Positions 1 through 11,400 of a stretch of 64,000 nt of DNA are shown piece after piece. The notes below the pieces were generated by a model. That model ran no database searches and was not told where the DNA came from. It saw nothing but the letters and a program-made list of their open reading frames with translations. Source of the stretch: Liolophura sinensis (taxonomy: Eukaryota > Mollusca > Polyplacophora > Chitonida > Chitonidae). Position 1 is the stretch's first letter, and every line of letters begins with the position of its first letter. The stretch is taken from NCBI RefSeq assembly GCF_032854445.1, contig NC_088303.1, forward strand, positions 19,353,501-19,417,500, read 5' to 3'. Both the position numbers and the translations under genes were made by a program.

Positions 1-112
1 AATATCTTTTAATCGCGCAAATGCGCGTGCCCAATAACCAAACCTCTCTGAAGCCCATGTCTTCTAGTTTTTTTCAGCATGTTCTTAACTCTGTCTAATA
101 ATGTCATTTCAG

Positions 113-431
113 TCGAGCTCTGTCCCCTCAAGCTTTTGCGCCTCATCGAGCGAGCAGGCCTAATTTCAGGAATCCACATAGTCAGTTTCAGGGAAACAGC
201 ATTGCATATCCTGGGCAACAACAACAACAACCTCGGCAGTTGTGGAATCCCAGGCGTAGTAAGTCCGCCTCAGGGCGTTCACAGGAAGAGACAGATCACC
301 TGGCAACTCTGCTGAGGAATCTGTTCCCAAACAAAGACCAAGAGGAGAAGATCCTTCAGGTTTTACAGAATCACCGAGCAGAGAAGGATGTTAACAAACT
401 GTCCAACTACATCATGAACATCTGCACATAG
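113..431 (+). CDS. Terminal coding exon, N4BP1/KHNYN/ZC3H12-like C-terminus
   Basis: This is the last exon of a gene that begins left of the window. An acceptor (TTTCAG) ends at 112. The frame starting at 114, with one base completing a split codon, is open for about 105 codons to TAG at 429-431. An alternative AG at about 76 is ruled out because that frame has a stop at 99-101. The protein is a Q/P/R-rich tail with a short poly-Q near codon 35, followed by a compact helical end with the pattern LLRNLFP, DQEEKI, LNH-like and NKLSNYIM. That spacing (LFP, a helix, then a D-x-N-x-L helix) matches what I remember of the CUE/CoCUN-like ubiquitin or NEDD8-binding C-terminus of N4BP1 and KHNYN, and the related end of ZC3H12 RNases. 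The catalytic NYN/PIN domain would lie upstream and is not visible, so the family call is inference from about 40 residues. Confidence 0.5.
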
Positions 432-1604
432 CTCCTGTGATACAGTACTCATTCTTTTTAGTCATCTGTTTATTCATTTCAGTTGCTCTTCATGTCAGTG
501 TGGCACCACACTCATACCTGTGGCTTGAATGAAATGGTTTTTATTTCTATTTTACTTTGAACATTTTGTGTTTGTGTGGATATCTCTTGGTGTGACTAGT
601 ACAATTTACTGACAATCACAGTTTTCAGTGCTTTTAATATCAAAGTTTTGTTGGTTACGTTTACATGCTGTTCACTCACAAATCACTCATTGCATATCAG
701 TGTATGAAAGCAGGATTTTACGAACAATTAAATGATGAAAATGCAGCTTTTGATAATATGTTTCTGTGTGATCAACAAGTAGCATTTTTCTAAGCATAGA
801 AGAAAAGAAGATTGTTTCCTGAACACTTCTGAGTTGTCAACAGGAATGATAAGATGTGCATAATTTTTAGCTCATTGGTCGCACAATGACGTATGTAAAA
901 TTAACTTCAGAACCACCACAAATTTCAAAAGCAAGTGCCTGTGGAAAAGATATATTCAGTACTGAGTGAACATTTTTAATAATAATATGAATTATTTAGG
1001 CACGTGGTTTGGTGAAAACCAATGTTTGCGATATTAGTTTGACTCGAGTTTTACCAGTGCTCATGTGGAATTCAGTAACATCAAAGTAAGCTCTGAGCTA
1101 TCTGGTGTGTTTATATAGAAAACATTAACAGTAGATCAGTAATAAATGGTTGTGTTTATGTTTGTACTCATACATATTTTGTGCACGACTACCTGTTAGG
1201 CCAGCGTTCAAAAAATTTTTGTTGAGGTTAACATTGAGAGAAAAGTAAAAGAAAAGAAATTCTATCAATAGCCCAATAAAAACTGCTCCGTCTTGGAGGA
1301 TCTGTTGGAGTACACCCATTGAACATAGGTATATTGTTAATGATGGCCTTAGGTCAGGTTTTTGGTGCATATTTCCTACTACCAAATTACATGTTCACTG
1401 GTATAATTGGCTTTGTGTCAGCTTTATGGAAGAATTATAAGTTATAAATTCCTCCATTGAAGTTGAACTTGTATGTGATTGTATCAGACTAGCATGACCT
1501 AACTCTTCGTCTTAAGACCAGCAGTCTGTTGCCAATTGTGCAGGTTTTTCGTTTTGTTAAGTTACTTTTTTATTATTTTCAGTACCTTTATTGCAGACTT
1601 CATG

Positions 1605-1822
1605 TTGTAATTCTTCATCCTTTTTACATGTTTGCAAGGGGTTTATTGAAGGATATTATGAGGGCATTAGTCTGTGTAGACTGACAGAATCATACTTCTT
1701 GTGAAGCTCTGAAATTGACCAACCCAACCAATGTAGTTTTGTCTTAAAAATTAAAAGAAAAATGTGTATAAATTGCGCTGAAAGTTGCTCTTTCATATGC
1801 GAAAAGGTTGAGGAATTAGGGT
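1605..1822 (-). mobile_element. MITE family A, copy 1 (inverted)
   Basis: The left end reads TTGTAATTCTTCATCC and the right end reads GGTTGAGGAATTAGGG, so the ends are imperfect inverted repeats of each other. The inside, read on the minus strand, shares blocks such as CATATGAAAGAGCAA and GGTTGGTCAATTTCAG with the copies at 45304 and 48120. It has no coding capacity. Length is about 218 bp. The flanking TA is lost on both sides, suggesting an old copy. Confidence 0.65.
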
Positions 1823-2632
1823 GTGTCTGTTGTATGATATAATGGATACATTGTCAGTGTGCACCAGACTTAATGTACATGAAGGACATCATGGGTATTT
1901 GTAAGCTGTGAATGAGACTATTGCCTCTCAAAGTTTCTTGATTGAATGCCATGTTAGGAAATGCCATTGGTTATATTATGATGTCCTACATTCTGAGAAT
2001 TTTCTTGGATGTTCTACATTACAGCAAGTATTACATGAAGTATTATGTGTCACTGCTCTGTTGTTGTTGCTCTTTAATTTTTAAACAATTATCTCTGTTT
2101 TTTGTGTGTATATCTTGCCGATATCTGCAACATGTGAAACTTCAACAGGTAGCCATTTTTGATGCATGTCAGAGTTTTATTAATTTTTTTTTTTTTTTTT
2201 TGTGTTTGCATGCTAAACATAAATCTGTACACATATTTTCTTAAGGTCTATAAGTGCAAATGATACGTATAGCCTAAATACTAATAATCTTTGTTCTTAG
2301 TCACAGAGAGCTTATCTCATATTCTTGCACGTCCGAAATGGTGGAAGGTTTTATTTCATATTTATTTGAGATGCTTATTTGCTTGACTCTGTAAGGTCAT
2401 TTAGATGTTCCCATATTGAACAGGTTGTGCCATCTGTATATACATTTACTGGACATAAAAACATAGTTTAACATTGAACATGTCTGTGACCTTTTATTTA
2501 CTAGCTCCTATGTGCTGAGAACTTTTAACTGAAGGAAGTCACCCCCACTTCATTAAAAGTTTTTTTTTTTTTTTTACTTGGTCTTTTAATAATTGTCACC
2601 AACGTGGTTTGATGCTGGAAGTGCTACATTTT

Positions 2633-2653
2633 GGGGGGGGGGGGGGGGGGGGG
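2633..2653 (+). repeat. Poly-G tract (21 G)
   Basis: An uninterrupted run of about 21 G within AT-rich DNA. It could form a G-quadruplex and is also prone to assembly or slippage error. Confidence 0.85.
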
Positions 2654-4416
2654 CAGTCATTATCTTACCACTGGTTGTTTGCTAATTTGATTTGTATGCG
2701 CAATCCATTCATATTCATTAATAATCCAGCATCATAGTGTTTTATGTCCTATGGTTACGTTTTTATCATTGGGGCATAGGAGAGACAGGGAAAATAGAAG
2801 AAAAAGGCTAAATGGGATTGTAAATTCTGGCTAAATCTATGTGTGGAGGTGGAAATCCTTGCAGGCTTTACTGTCATAAGGTGTTAAAAAGCAGGCCTGA
2901 AAGATTCAGTACTAAAATTACCTGCATGTATGGTGTTTCTTTTTGTCTGGCTGTGACTCTGAGTGGGTTGAGACATCACATGGCCAAGGGCTTTGGTTCC
3001 CTGGGCTTGTCTGAGTTACCTCCCCCAATAAACCTGACACCTGTTGGGTAAGGGGAACACTCAGTTAAAATAATCAAATAATTAACTAAACTTTATGGGA
3101 ATATAAAATTGTTTTTGTAAATAATTTGTACATTATGTATCACATAAATTTATGACTTCTTGTTATCTTCAAAATATTTATCTTGATGGGCACTTTATAC
3201 AGTGTTTTAAGGTATTGGTTATGAACATCTATGCATAACCATACGTTGTAAGATGTTCACTTACACAGTGTATACAGCCTTAGATATGTGTCATTAGAGA
3301 TGAAAATCTCTTTGATTAATCTCATTGTTTTTGGATAACTCCCTTCCTAAACCTGATGTGAGGATTTTGAAGACCAAAGAAAGATGGGAAAAAAAAGAGA
3401 TGAAATCTGTTATCAGAATTAAACAGAGAATGATTTCAGCGTCGATGTTTGCAGTGTGGTAGCACATCTGTGATTTTGGTGCACCGCTATTTCTGTGTGA
3501 GTGGGCAATCTTGCTTTATAAGATTTGTTAAACAGGTCAGGTGCATCATAAGCTAACCTTATTAAACTGAATGTGAAAAGTGATTGATTTTTGTAGTACA
3601 ACAATGTCAAGAATATTGATCATAAATAAAAACCTTATATATGTACAAGAAAGAATACATATATTAACTGATCAGGTTAGGCATTATTAAAGATAATATT
3701 TTTTTTCCGTTAGTATTTGTTCAAGACAAACTATGGTAGTTCTGTAGTAAAGTTTTTGATTGCAACTATAAGATAAAGAATTTGCGTATTGCGAATATAT
3801 TTGTTGCAGATTAAATTCTCAAATGAAAACACGAGCGAAACAGCACAGTTGTTTTCTGTGAATGCATGTACATGTAAACTTTGCTGTTATTTTAATTCAT
3901 TCATTATCTTGTGTGAAAACCTTCATTGATATGCTCTGAAGTTAGTGTGTATTAGTCTGATTTAGATTTTAATTACTTTAAAAAGGCACAAATTAATATT
4001 TGTTTGTTTTTGATTGAGCAGTGAAGTTTTAAGCAGTTTTTATTACTGTCCTAGAGTGTTCCATAAAGGTAGCTCATACAAATGGGGATCCTGGATGCCA
4101 TGATAACATAACAGAAACACTCAATTTCCAACCATGTGTAATGCTGTTCATTTCATGCTCTGATGAACTATGATTTAACATCTGAGCTGTCAAGAAATCA
4201 TGAAATCATCATTTCAGTAGCTGTTGAATACTATCTGTTGACTGACAATAAAAAATTACTTATAATTCTGAGTATATGTGTGCATGTTTTTATACCATAT
4301 AGTTTCAGCTCTAAATGAACAGCTGTAAATGAGCAGCTCTTTATCTTTGATGGGTTGGTCACATTTTTAACATCTTATCTTTTAACCTGGGCCTCCTGAC
4401 TTTTAACATGAATTAT

Positions 4417-4680
4417 TCATTTAACAAGGGGGGCCTCCGTGGCTCAGTCGGTTAGCGCGCTAGCGCAGCGCAGTGACCCAGAAGCCTCTCACCAATGCGG
4501 TCGCTGTGAGTTCAAGACCAGCTCATGCTGGCTTCCTCTCCGGCCGTACGTGGGAAGGTCTGCCAGCAACCTGCGGATGGTCGTGGGTTTCCGCCGGGCT
4601 CTGCCCGGTTTCCACCCACCATAATGCTGGCCGCCGTCGTATAAGTGAAATATTCTTGAGTACGGCGTAAAACACCAATC

Positions 4681-4711
<31 letters not shown>

Positions 4712-4721
4712 TTAACAAGGG
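4417..4721 (+). mobile_element. Full-length tRNA-derived SINE with 14-bp TSD
   Basis: The element (4431-4707) is flanked by the perfect direct repeat TCATTTAACAAGGG at 4417-4430 and 4708-4721. The 5' head contains an RNA polymerase III A box (TGGCTCAGTCGG) and a B-box-like GTTCAAGAC. The body and the tail (GAGTACGGCGTAAAACACC) are followed by a long poly-A. This is the reference copy for the SINE family in this window. Confidence 0.93.
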
Positions 4722-4834
4722 CATGAGTGCAATAAGAAATTCAATCAAGTATGTTGGATGTCACTGCTGTTGCGAATTTGCACTTATTATATGCATAATA
4801 TATGTATGGTCGAGGAACAGTGATTTCTACCAAC

Positions 4835-4925
4835 CTCAGCTGAGTTTTCTCCACCCTGATCATTGACCTGTAAGTGTAATAATCTTGAGCTTGGGGTTAA
4901 GTGTCAATACAATCAATCAAAAACA
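4835..4925 (+). mobile_element. Degenerate SINE 3' end
   Basis: A diverged copy of the 3' half of the main SINE: TTTTCTCCACCCTGAT, then TAATCTTGAGC, ending in an AATCAATCAAAAA tail. No TSD was recognised. Confidence 0.4.
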
Positions 4926-6860
4926 GTTGCATATGGATGTTCAAAGGTAAACTCATTTGGTGTGCCAGTTTTAGTTGCATGCCCTTATACTAGTTCTTTG
5001 CTGTATTAAAACCGTACACTTATCATTTCTTTGAGTATTCAAAATTAGATAGTTTTTAATTTAAATTCATTTTCAGAAACTGGAAATGTCCAAAAAAAAA
5101 AAACATGGCTGATATTCACATACAGATCTTTGAAATCAGTTACTGTAGATTTCTCATTTTTCAGGACATATTCTAACTATGATACAACCGTGTGTATTGC
5201 ATAATTTCAAAATAAGACCGTGGATATCCATGTATTTGCCATTCTACTTGCAGCAACATGCTAACTCGCTCAAACACAACGTCAAAGACATGGAAGTTAA
5301 TACAAAACTCTGCTTTATGGCCTCAAGCTCAAAACCATGTGCTGACATTCACAATTTACACATGCTGTGTACATTGCTCTATTGTCTTAAATACTATAAT
5401 TTCTGTTCATTGTCAGCCTTACTGAATATCGTCCAATGTTGTTCATTCCCCTAAGCCTTCCCATCTCACCCTAATTCTTCTACGTTTTAGGACAGATTGT
5501 AGTAGTGCTTAAAACAGAGACTTAGAATTACAGTTTTTGGGGAAAAGTAAAAATATGAATATGTTGTCCAGGAGATGGACTAAGCATTTGAAAAAAAGAA
5601 AGTAAATATTTCTGCTACAGTTACATTGGCCCGAACATCCGGCCTAAGGATGGCTTATACCTGGGACTAATACAATATAACTGTTACATTAATCACAGCT
5701 TATACACGGAGTCGCCGCCATCCTCAGCCCGGACGACGTGTGCACCCGAGTATGACATATTGTGTCTGTATTCTGCTACCCCATCGGCAAAGCTCGCTGC
5801 ATACGCAATACTTAGTATCCAAATCCACTTAATACAAGACATTTATTAACTTTTTGCAACATTCAAACTGGCCTTTATTCAATATTTCCTTGGAAAATCT
5901 CAGTCAAATTTGAAAATAAAGCCTGCTTTGAGCTACTCACAGCGTGATGCCGTCTACCCAACTGACCTAAATTGGTACGTCAATCAAGTTGACGTCTATT
6001 AAGAATCTGACATGATGTAAAAATATATCACAAGCATATCATAAGTATTTCAATCTATAGAACAGTTCTGCACGCAAAGATGGACAACCATGCTTTGAAA
6101 GCTAAGTGTTCAGTGAGGTTGAAGTATGAAGTGCCAAATGCGTTTAAAATGACAAGAAATTGACGTTGTGACTGAGTTTTAGTTTTTTTTTTCCTCATCT
6201 GAACGTCAACCAAATGTGCACATGCGCTGCGCGCTACAACGATTACAGCTGCACAAGTTTTATGAAGACAGCTTGACATTTGTGAGTTGGGCACGAAAGC
6301 GAGAATTACCACTCATATACACCACGGAACTGGATTAAAATCGTCGAGAAGCCATAGGCGATTGCAATTCACTTGACTTTTGCAGATGACACGTAAGGGT
6401 TTTCTTGTATTTTCGTTCCGCCGACGGCTCCGTTCCCATATACATGTTTTACTATGGATAGCTCTTAGGTTGTACACTAGACATTATCCAATATTAAAAG
6501 TTCACCGTCGATTTCTTGGCTACAATTACTACAATTACATATATATTCATCTAAAAAGACCAGACCAGGTGTCTCTAAAATATGGAGAATTAGGGCATCT
6601 TTCATCTTGTCGACTGCTCGCCTCTGCCGCGCGCTAGTCCGACTACAGAGACTGTCGGTGGAGGAATATTTGGATACGCCAGATTCATGACTGCTCAGCC
6701 TCTAACGTCGGTGGTCTCGATAAGAGGACTGCTGTACAAGTCGCAAAGTGCAGAGTACAAATCCAGGACCAAGACTTTACGGTAATGCGTGAGATAATCA
6801 GGAGCCGTAAACGCAACTGTTACATCACGTCTGACAACAGAAAACTCGCTGGATTTTCTC
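4926..6860. other. Intergenic DNA, CpG-richer from about 5.6 kb
   Basis: No exon is recognised. CpG dinucleotides become noticeably more frequent from about 5640 than in the preceding DNA, for example in the block 5705-5750. That suggests unmethylated promoter-type DNA, which continues into the candidate RECQL4 promoter. Confidence 0.4.
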
Positions 6861-6864
6861 TACA

Positions 6865-6940
6865 GGATGGGGATTCCTAGGAACCTCGTTTTCATTGGTG
6901 ACGTAGATGGGGAATCCCCAAAGTGGCGGGAAATTTCCTT
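6865..6940 (+). promoter_or_regulatory. Candidate RECQL4 promoter: E2F-type site plus three kB-like sites
   Basis: GCGGGAAA at 6926-6933 fits the E2F/DP consensus read on the minus strand (TTTSSCGC). Three kB-like motifs lie close by: GGGGATTCCT (6869-6878), the palindrome GGGGAATCCCC (6909-6919) and the palindrome GGGAAATTTCC (6928-6938), which overlaps the E2F site. The cluster sits in CpG-richer DNA about 125 bp before a strong splice donor (7065) and 1.4 kb before the RECQL4 start codon. E2F control would suit a replication-initiation factor. Promoter activity is inference. Confidence 0.4.
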
Positions 6941-6949
6941 CGGTTGTGG

Positions 6950-7064
6950 AAGAAGGCGTTTGGTATTTTGTGTGTATTGAATGCTGGCCTGCTATGCAGA
7001 AAGCTTTGTTCTCGTGACCTTATATAGTATTTGTTGCATTCTCTGGGCCCAGAGTAGTTTCACC
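6950..7064 (+). other. Possible RECQL4 non-coding first exon (5' UTR)
   Basis: The first coding exon is preceded by an acceptor (TTCCAG ending at 8356), so an upstream untranslated exon is expected. The strongest nearby donor is C|GTAAGT at 7065, just downstream of the promoter motifs. Splicing 7064 to 8357 puts a TAG (7055-7057) in frame upstream of the ATG at 8371, which supports that start. The 5' boundary is a guess. Confidence 0.35.
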
Positions 7065-7129
7065 GTAAGTTATGAGGAAATCTTTGCTGTTTTATTTTTT
7101 TAGCTCAATACTGGGAACTACTTCAACAA

Positions 7130-7415
7130 CAACAAATTAATTTATTTATTTGATAGGTGTTTTACGCCGTACTCAAGAATATTTCGCTTATACGACGGCG
7201 GCCAACATTAGGGTGGGAGGAAAGCGGCCAGAGCTCGGTGAAAACCCACGACTATCCGCAGGCTGCTGGAAGACCTTCCCACGTACGGCCGGAGAGGAAG
7301 CCAGTCAAAGATGGATTTGAACTCACAGCGACCGCATTGGTGAGAGGCTCCTGGGTCATTCCGCTGTGCTAGCGCGCTAACCAACTGAGCCATGGAGTGG
7401 AGCCTCAACAAATTA
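7130..7415 (-). mobile_element. Full-length SINE, minus, 10-bp TSD
   Basis: An inverted copy of the main SINE (7140-7405) flanked by CAACAAATTA at 7130-7139 and 7406-7415. Read on the plus strand, it starts with the tail (GTTTTACGCCGTACTCAAG) and ends with the tRNA head (CTAACCAACTGAGCCA). Confidence 0.9.
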
Positions 7416-7652
7416 TTGTCATGCACTACACAACACACGACCTAATCCAAAACATGCCTCATGATGTCACTTTCATCGTTCATGGACTTGCTCTCGCAAT
7501 GCCTTGTGGTGTGGTTTGTATTTGGGTTAAAGCAATTTGAGGTTAAAATAAAAAATGATTTTGACTCGGGGTAAAATTAAGTGCTATGACTACCAGTAAC
7601 AATCATGTGACAGATGAGTAACTTCTTTGACCATCTAGTCTAGAAACTCTAG

Positions 7653-7793
7653 CAGTCTTCGAGCAACCTTTGGATGGTCATGGGATTCCCCTGGGCCCTG
7701 CCCGGTTTCCTCCCACCATAATGCTGGTAATCGTCGTACAAGTAAAATATTTTTGAATATGGCATAAAACAATAAAGAAATAAATAAATAAAA
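7653..7793 (+). mobile_element. 5'-truncated SINE copy
   Basis: Matches the 3' half of the main SINE: CTGCCCGGTTTCCTCCCACC, CATAATGCTGGT, and a diverged tail ending in AAATAAATAAATAAAAT. The tRNA head is absent. Confidence 0.8.
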
Positions 7794-8356
7794 TTCATAA
7801 TCATTGTTACAATGGCTGTCATAATTTTAAAATCCATCGGATTCTAAAATAGCACCATAAGAGTGTGTGTGGGTGAGGTACGGTTTCATGAACATGTGGT
7901 TTTGTCACATATGGGTAACCTGTTAAGGGCCTCCTGATGTCAGATATCTGCAAATTTGTTTTTCGACCATATCTTGCTATTATAGTATTATACTATACTA
8001 ATAAAGAGCTCAGAACAAACCTTATAAAACAGTGAGTATGTGCAACATACATATAAAAGCATCATTAATTTTGATTAATTATCTTCTGAGACCATGGCAT
8101 GGAGTAAAACGTATACCATGCATACTTGCTGGCTTATTTGGCTAACAGTCTATCGGCCCTTCACTGGTGAGGTTATGGCTATCCATTTATGGTTTGTCTG
8201 ATACCTTGTGAACGATTGGTTTCTCTGATCAATTAAATAAGTAAGTTTAACTGTACAGACGTGAATAGAACTCAAGGAAACACCATTGTGCTATTAATGT
8301 GGGTATCAACATGTTAAACCAGAAAATAGTATTTATATACGTGTTTTCTATTCCAG
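7794..8356. other. Non-coding DNA before RECQL4 coding start
   Basis: Probable 5' UTR intron of RECQL4, ending in the acceptor TTCCAG at 8351-8356. Nothing else is recognised. Confidence 0.4.
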
Positions 8357-8454
8357 CTGCTATTAATATAATGGATGAAGCATATGAACTAAAGAAGGAG
8401 TTGAAGAAATGGGAGGCTCAATTTGTACAGGAGCAGAACAGAAAACCCAAAAAG
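8357..8454 (+). CDS. RECQL4: RECQL4 coding exon 1 (start codon 8371)
   Basis: Acceptor AG at 8355-8356, ATG at 8371, donor GTACAG at 8455; codons 1-28, ending in phase 0. The ATG is the first in-frame methionine after the acceptor. The residues [15 protein letters not shown] align with the very start of vertebrate RECQL4, which supports this start. Confidence 0.9.
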
Positions 8455-11400
8455 GTACAGTGTGCAAACTGAATTTCCTGCCTGTTGTATGTCAGTTTAT
8501 TTTGCCCAAGTTGTGTGCAGTCTGTGTGCAGCTACATTTTGAATGGGATACTTAGGCTTATACTTTGTGAGGATAAAAACTGTGAACATGAAAAAGTCAG
8601 ATTCTGTAATATAGCCCAATGGATCATTGTATGCGGATCAACAGTCTTGCAGTAGCTTGTACAAAGATGTCACTGCCTCGATGTCACGACATATTTGGGG
8701 ACTTAAGATGATGGTTAGAAGGAAAGTAAAGAAATGTACACTTGGTAAAACTGTCAGGAAATTAACTTCTTCAATGCTGGGGTTCATAGAAATCATTTGG
8801 ACGAGCTGGTATTTGATCGGTCAATTGAGTAAAAAACTCAATAACTGATTATATTTGTTCAGTTTGAGGTTGTTTTTTGAAAGAAATATTCAAAATTTTA
8901 CATGAACTCAATTTGAACATATCCAAAGTTCCATGACGCAACCTGTTCACTTTATGAGTTATCTCCCTTTTACAGAAATCTTGATGACCCTCTACGGTGA
9001 TTAGATTTAAGAAGGCAATTTTTGGAAGCGGATGGGCATCTGAAATCAAACATGACACATAGTAAACTTCTTTGGTCTCTGCCAAATCTGTCGTCACAAA
9101 TAATTTGACCTACTTCGTCTTCTGATCGTTTTGTTTTTGACATTATCGTAGCTCGAGTGACTGTATGTGAGTGCACGCGGTCTGACTGGTTTCCTCTCTC
9201 TGACGTGAGGTGGCACTAATATCTTTAGCTCCTTTCAAGGCAAGCACGTAGTTTGCGTACTGGTTTTGTTTTTGGGAGTCTGAAGTTTGATAAATGGCTT
9301 CTAGCAGAGAAATTAAAACCTTCTTTGCCAGATATAAATTAACATTTACCAGCGACATTGATTCTCTATAAAAGTGGGTGTTTTTTTCAAAGAGTGAACA
9401 TGGAGAATTTTGCCCGATAGGACTTCAGCTGTTCAGGCCATTGAGATCCAGCTGTATTTGTCGTGGAAAAAGTGACCTTTCATTGACGCATAAAGTAGTA
9501 GTGTGTTTTATCTCTGTATATATGTAGCCTCTCTATTTAAAGATCATTGTAGCTAATATGCCATGGGGTAAACCATTATGTGTCAGACTCTTACTTTTCT
9601 TGTTACCGGTGGCTGATTTTCGCAATAAATTTCATGTGATTAGTCAATAAGTCAAATCAGGCTTTGTTTTAAACTGCTTTGTTGATTGAAATCTTTGTTT
9701 ATTTTTACAAGTAAAGATAATATTTCAAGAGATGTAAATAGTGCACAGAGCGTTCATCTGGATCATCTGGATACTACTGTACATCTAAGGTGTTGCATGA
9801 TTTTTGTTTTTCTCAAATATTTTTTTTTTCTTCTTTCTATCATTTTTGACATGTCCTTTTGCAGACTGTGAGTGACAATGACATACTCCATCAGCCATTA
9901 ATGCATGACCATTCTGTCTTCATTCATGACTGTTGAAATTTTTTTTTAAGTGATGTGAAGACCAATTGCACATGTGATTGCAATTGCACACAGTCGGTCA
10001 GACTTATGCTATAGGTTGTATTCTTTCTGAACAGGTTTTTACACCTCACTGGACCTGTACCCTGAAGTACATGTAACAGTAACTGCAATGTGCGCTGATT
10101 ATCAGATATCAATATCAACTAAGAGGCAAGCCTGGGCTCATACATAGGCAGTAATAATTACTTTAATCAATGACGTATAGTAATATACAAAAATATTCAA
10201 GTTTAGTATCTCAAATGGGCAGTTGAAACAAAAAAAAAACAACTCAATTTCAGTTGAAAGAAAAACTCAATTTTGCCTAGAAAGTGTTGGTCGGTATGTG
10301 GAAAAATGACTTCTGTGAACCCCTGCAGTGGAACAGTCAACAGCTGCATTCAATAAATCATCTACAAATTGTGGAGGTTATTTTATTCTGATTACATGGG
10401 AAGTTTACAGCCAGTGTTTTGGGCAGTCATTTCATCCTAAAGTATGACTAACATTCAGAAAATTCATTAAACAAGGGTTGCAAGCTCCTGCTTTGAAATA
10501 CTGTACAATCAAAGTAACTGAACATTGTGTGAAATCTGCATTTTTGACATAAGAGACTGAACAGCACAATGTACAGCGCCTACACAGTACTGAACTAATG
10601 GAAGTGCTTGAGAAATCCTCTGACAGAAAAATGATATGTTATATGACACTGTAGTAGGATACTTTGTTTCCTTATAAAGCAGTCATATCCCTTGCTGCAA
10701 TCAAATTCTTCCACACTTGTAATCTCACAATGTCAAGCTGTCACAGAAAGCGGTGTCATTGCTTCCTGATGCCAAAGGATGCCAAACAGTGTCAGTATTT
10801 ATTTATTTGATTGGTGTTTTACGCCATACTCAAGAATATTTTACTTATACGACCAGGATTATGGTGGGAGGAAAAAGGACAGAGTCTGGGGGAAACCCAC
10901 GGCCATCCGCAGGTTGCTGAGAGACCTTTCCACGTATGGCCGGAGAGAAAAGCAGCATTAGCTGAGATGTCAGTACCCAAGACAGGTGATGTGTGTCACC
11001 AGTTACCCATCACAGTCAAAGCAATGTTATCCACTGTCAGTTTACATCAACAAATACTGATGAAATTAGATGTAGAAGTGAAATGAAATAAAAAATGAAT
11101 TATGAAAAACTGTGGATTAAACCTGCCTTGCATATTGAATTAACCATTTAATAAAGGATTCATGCCCATTGAACTATACATGTACTTGTAGAAATTTAAG
11201 TACCAGTCCGTACAAATGTATTTTTCTGTATTTTGGTAAATCTGAGATATCTTTGTCTATACAGAGTGACATAAATGCTGCCCCTGATCATATACAAGGT
11301 GAGTGCATCTAGACTAAATATTTTCACATTTTATTTGTTACAAAGATCTAAACAAGGAGTATATAAAATACTCTCAGACATTATGCTACCATGTTGACAT

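Larger units (their letters stand above)
432..4416. other. 3' UTR and intergenic DNA
   Basis: No coding exon is recognised here. The first part is presumably the 3' UTR of the preceding gene; no single poly(A) signal stands out. The stretch contains a MITE copy (1605-1822), a poly-T run near 2184-2202 and a 21-base G run (2633-2653). The short ORFs lack splice signals or family resemblance. Confidence 0.5.

Noticed and set aside
4440-4510. tRNA gene suggested by A and B boxes
   Set aside because: The boxes belong to the head of a SINE that has a poly-A tail and a target-site duplication; no cloverleaf was established.
5700-5760. ATGGCGGCGACTCC on the minus strand, a start-like context in CpG-rich DNA
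   Set aside because: The frame closes after ten codons, and no minus-strand gene is found to the left that it could serve.
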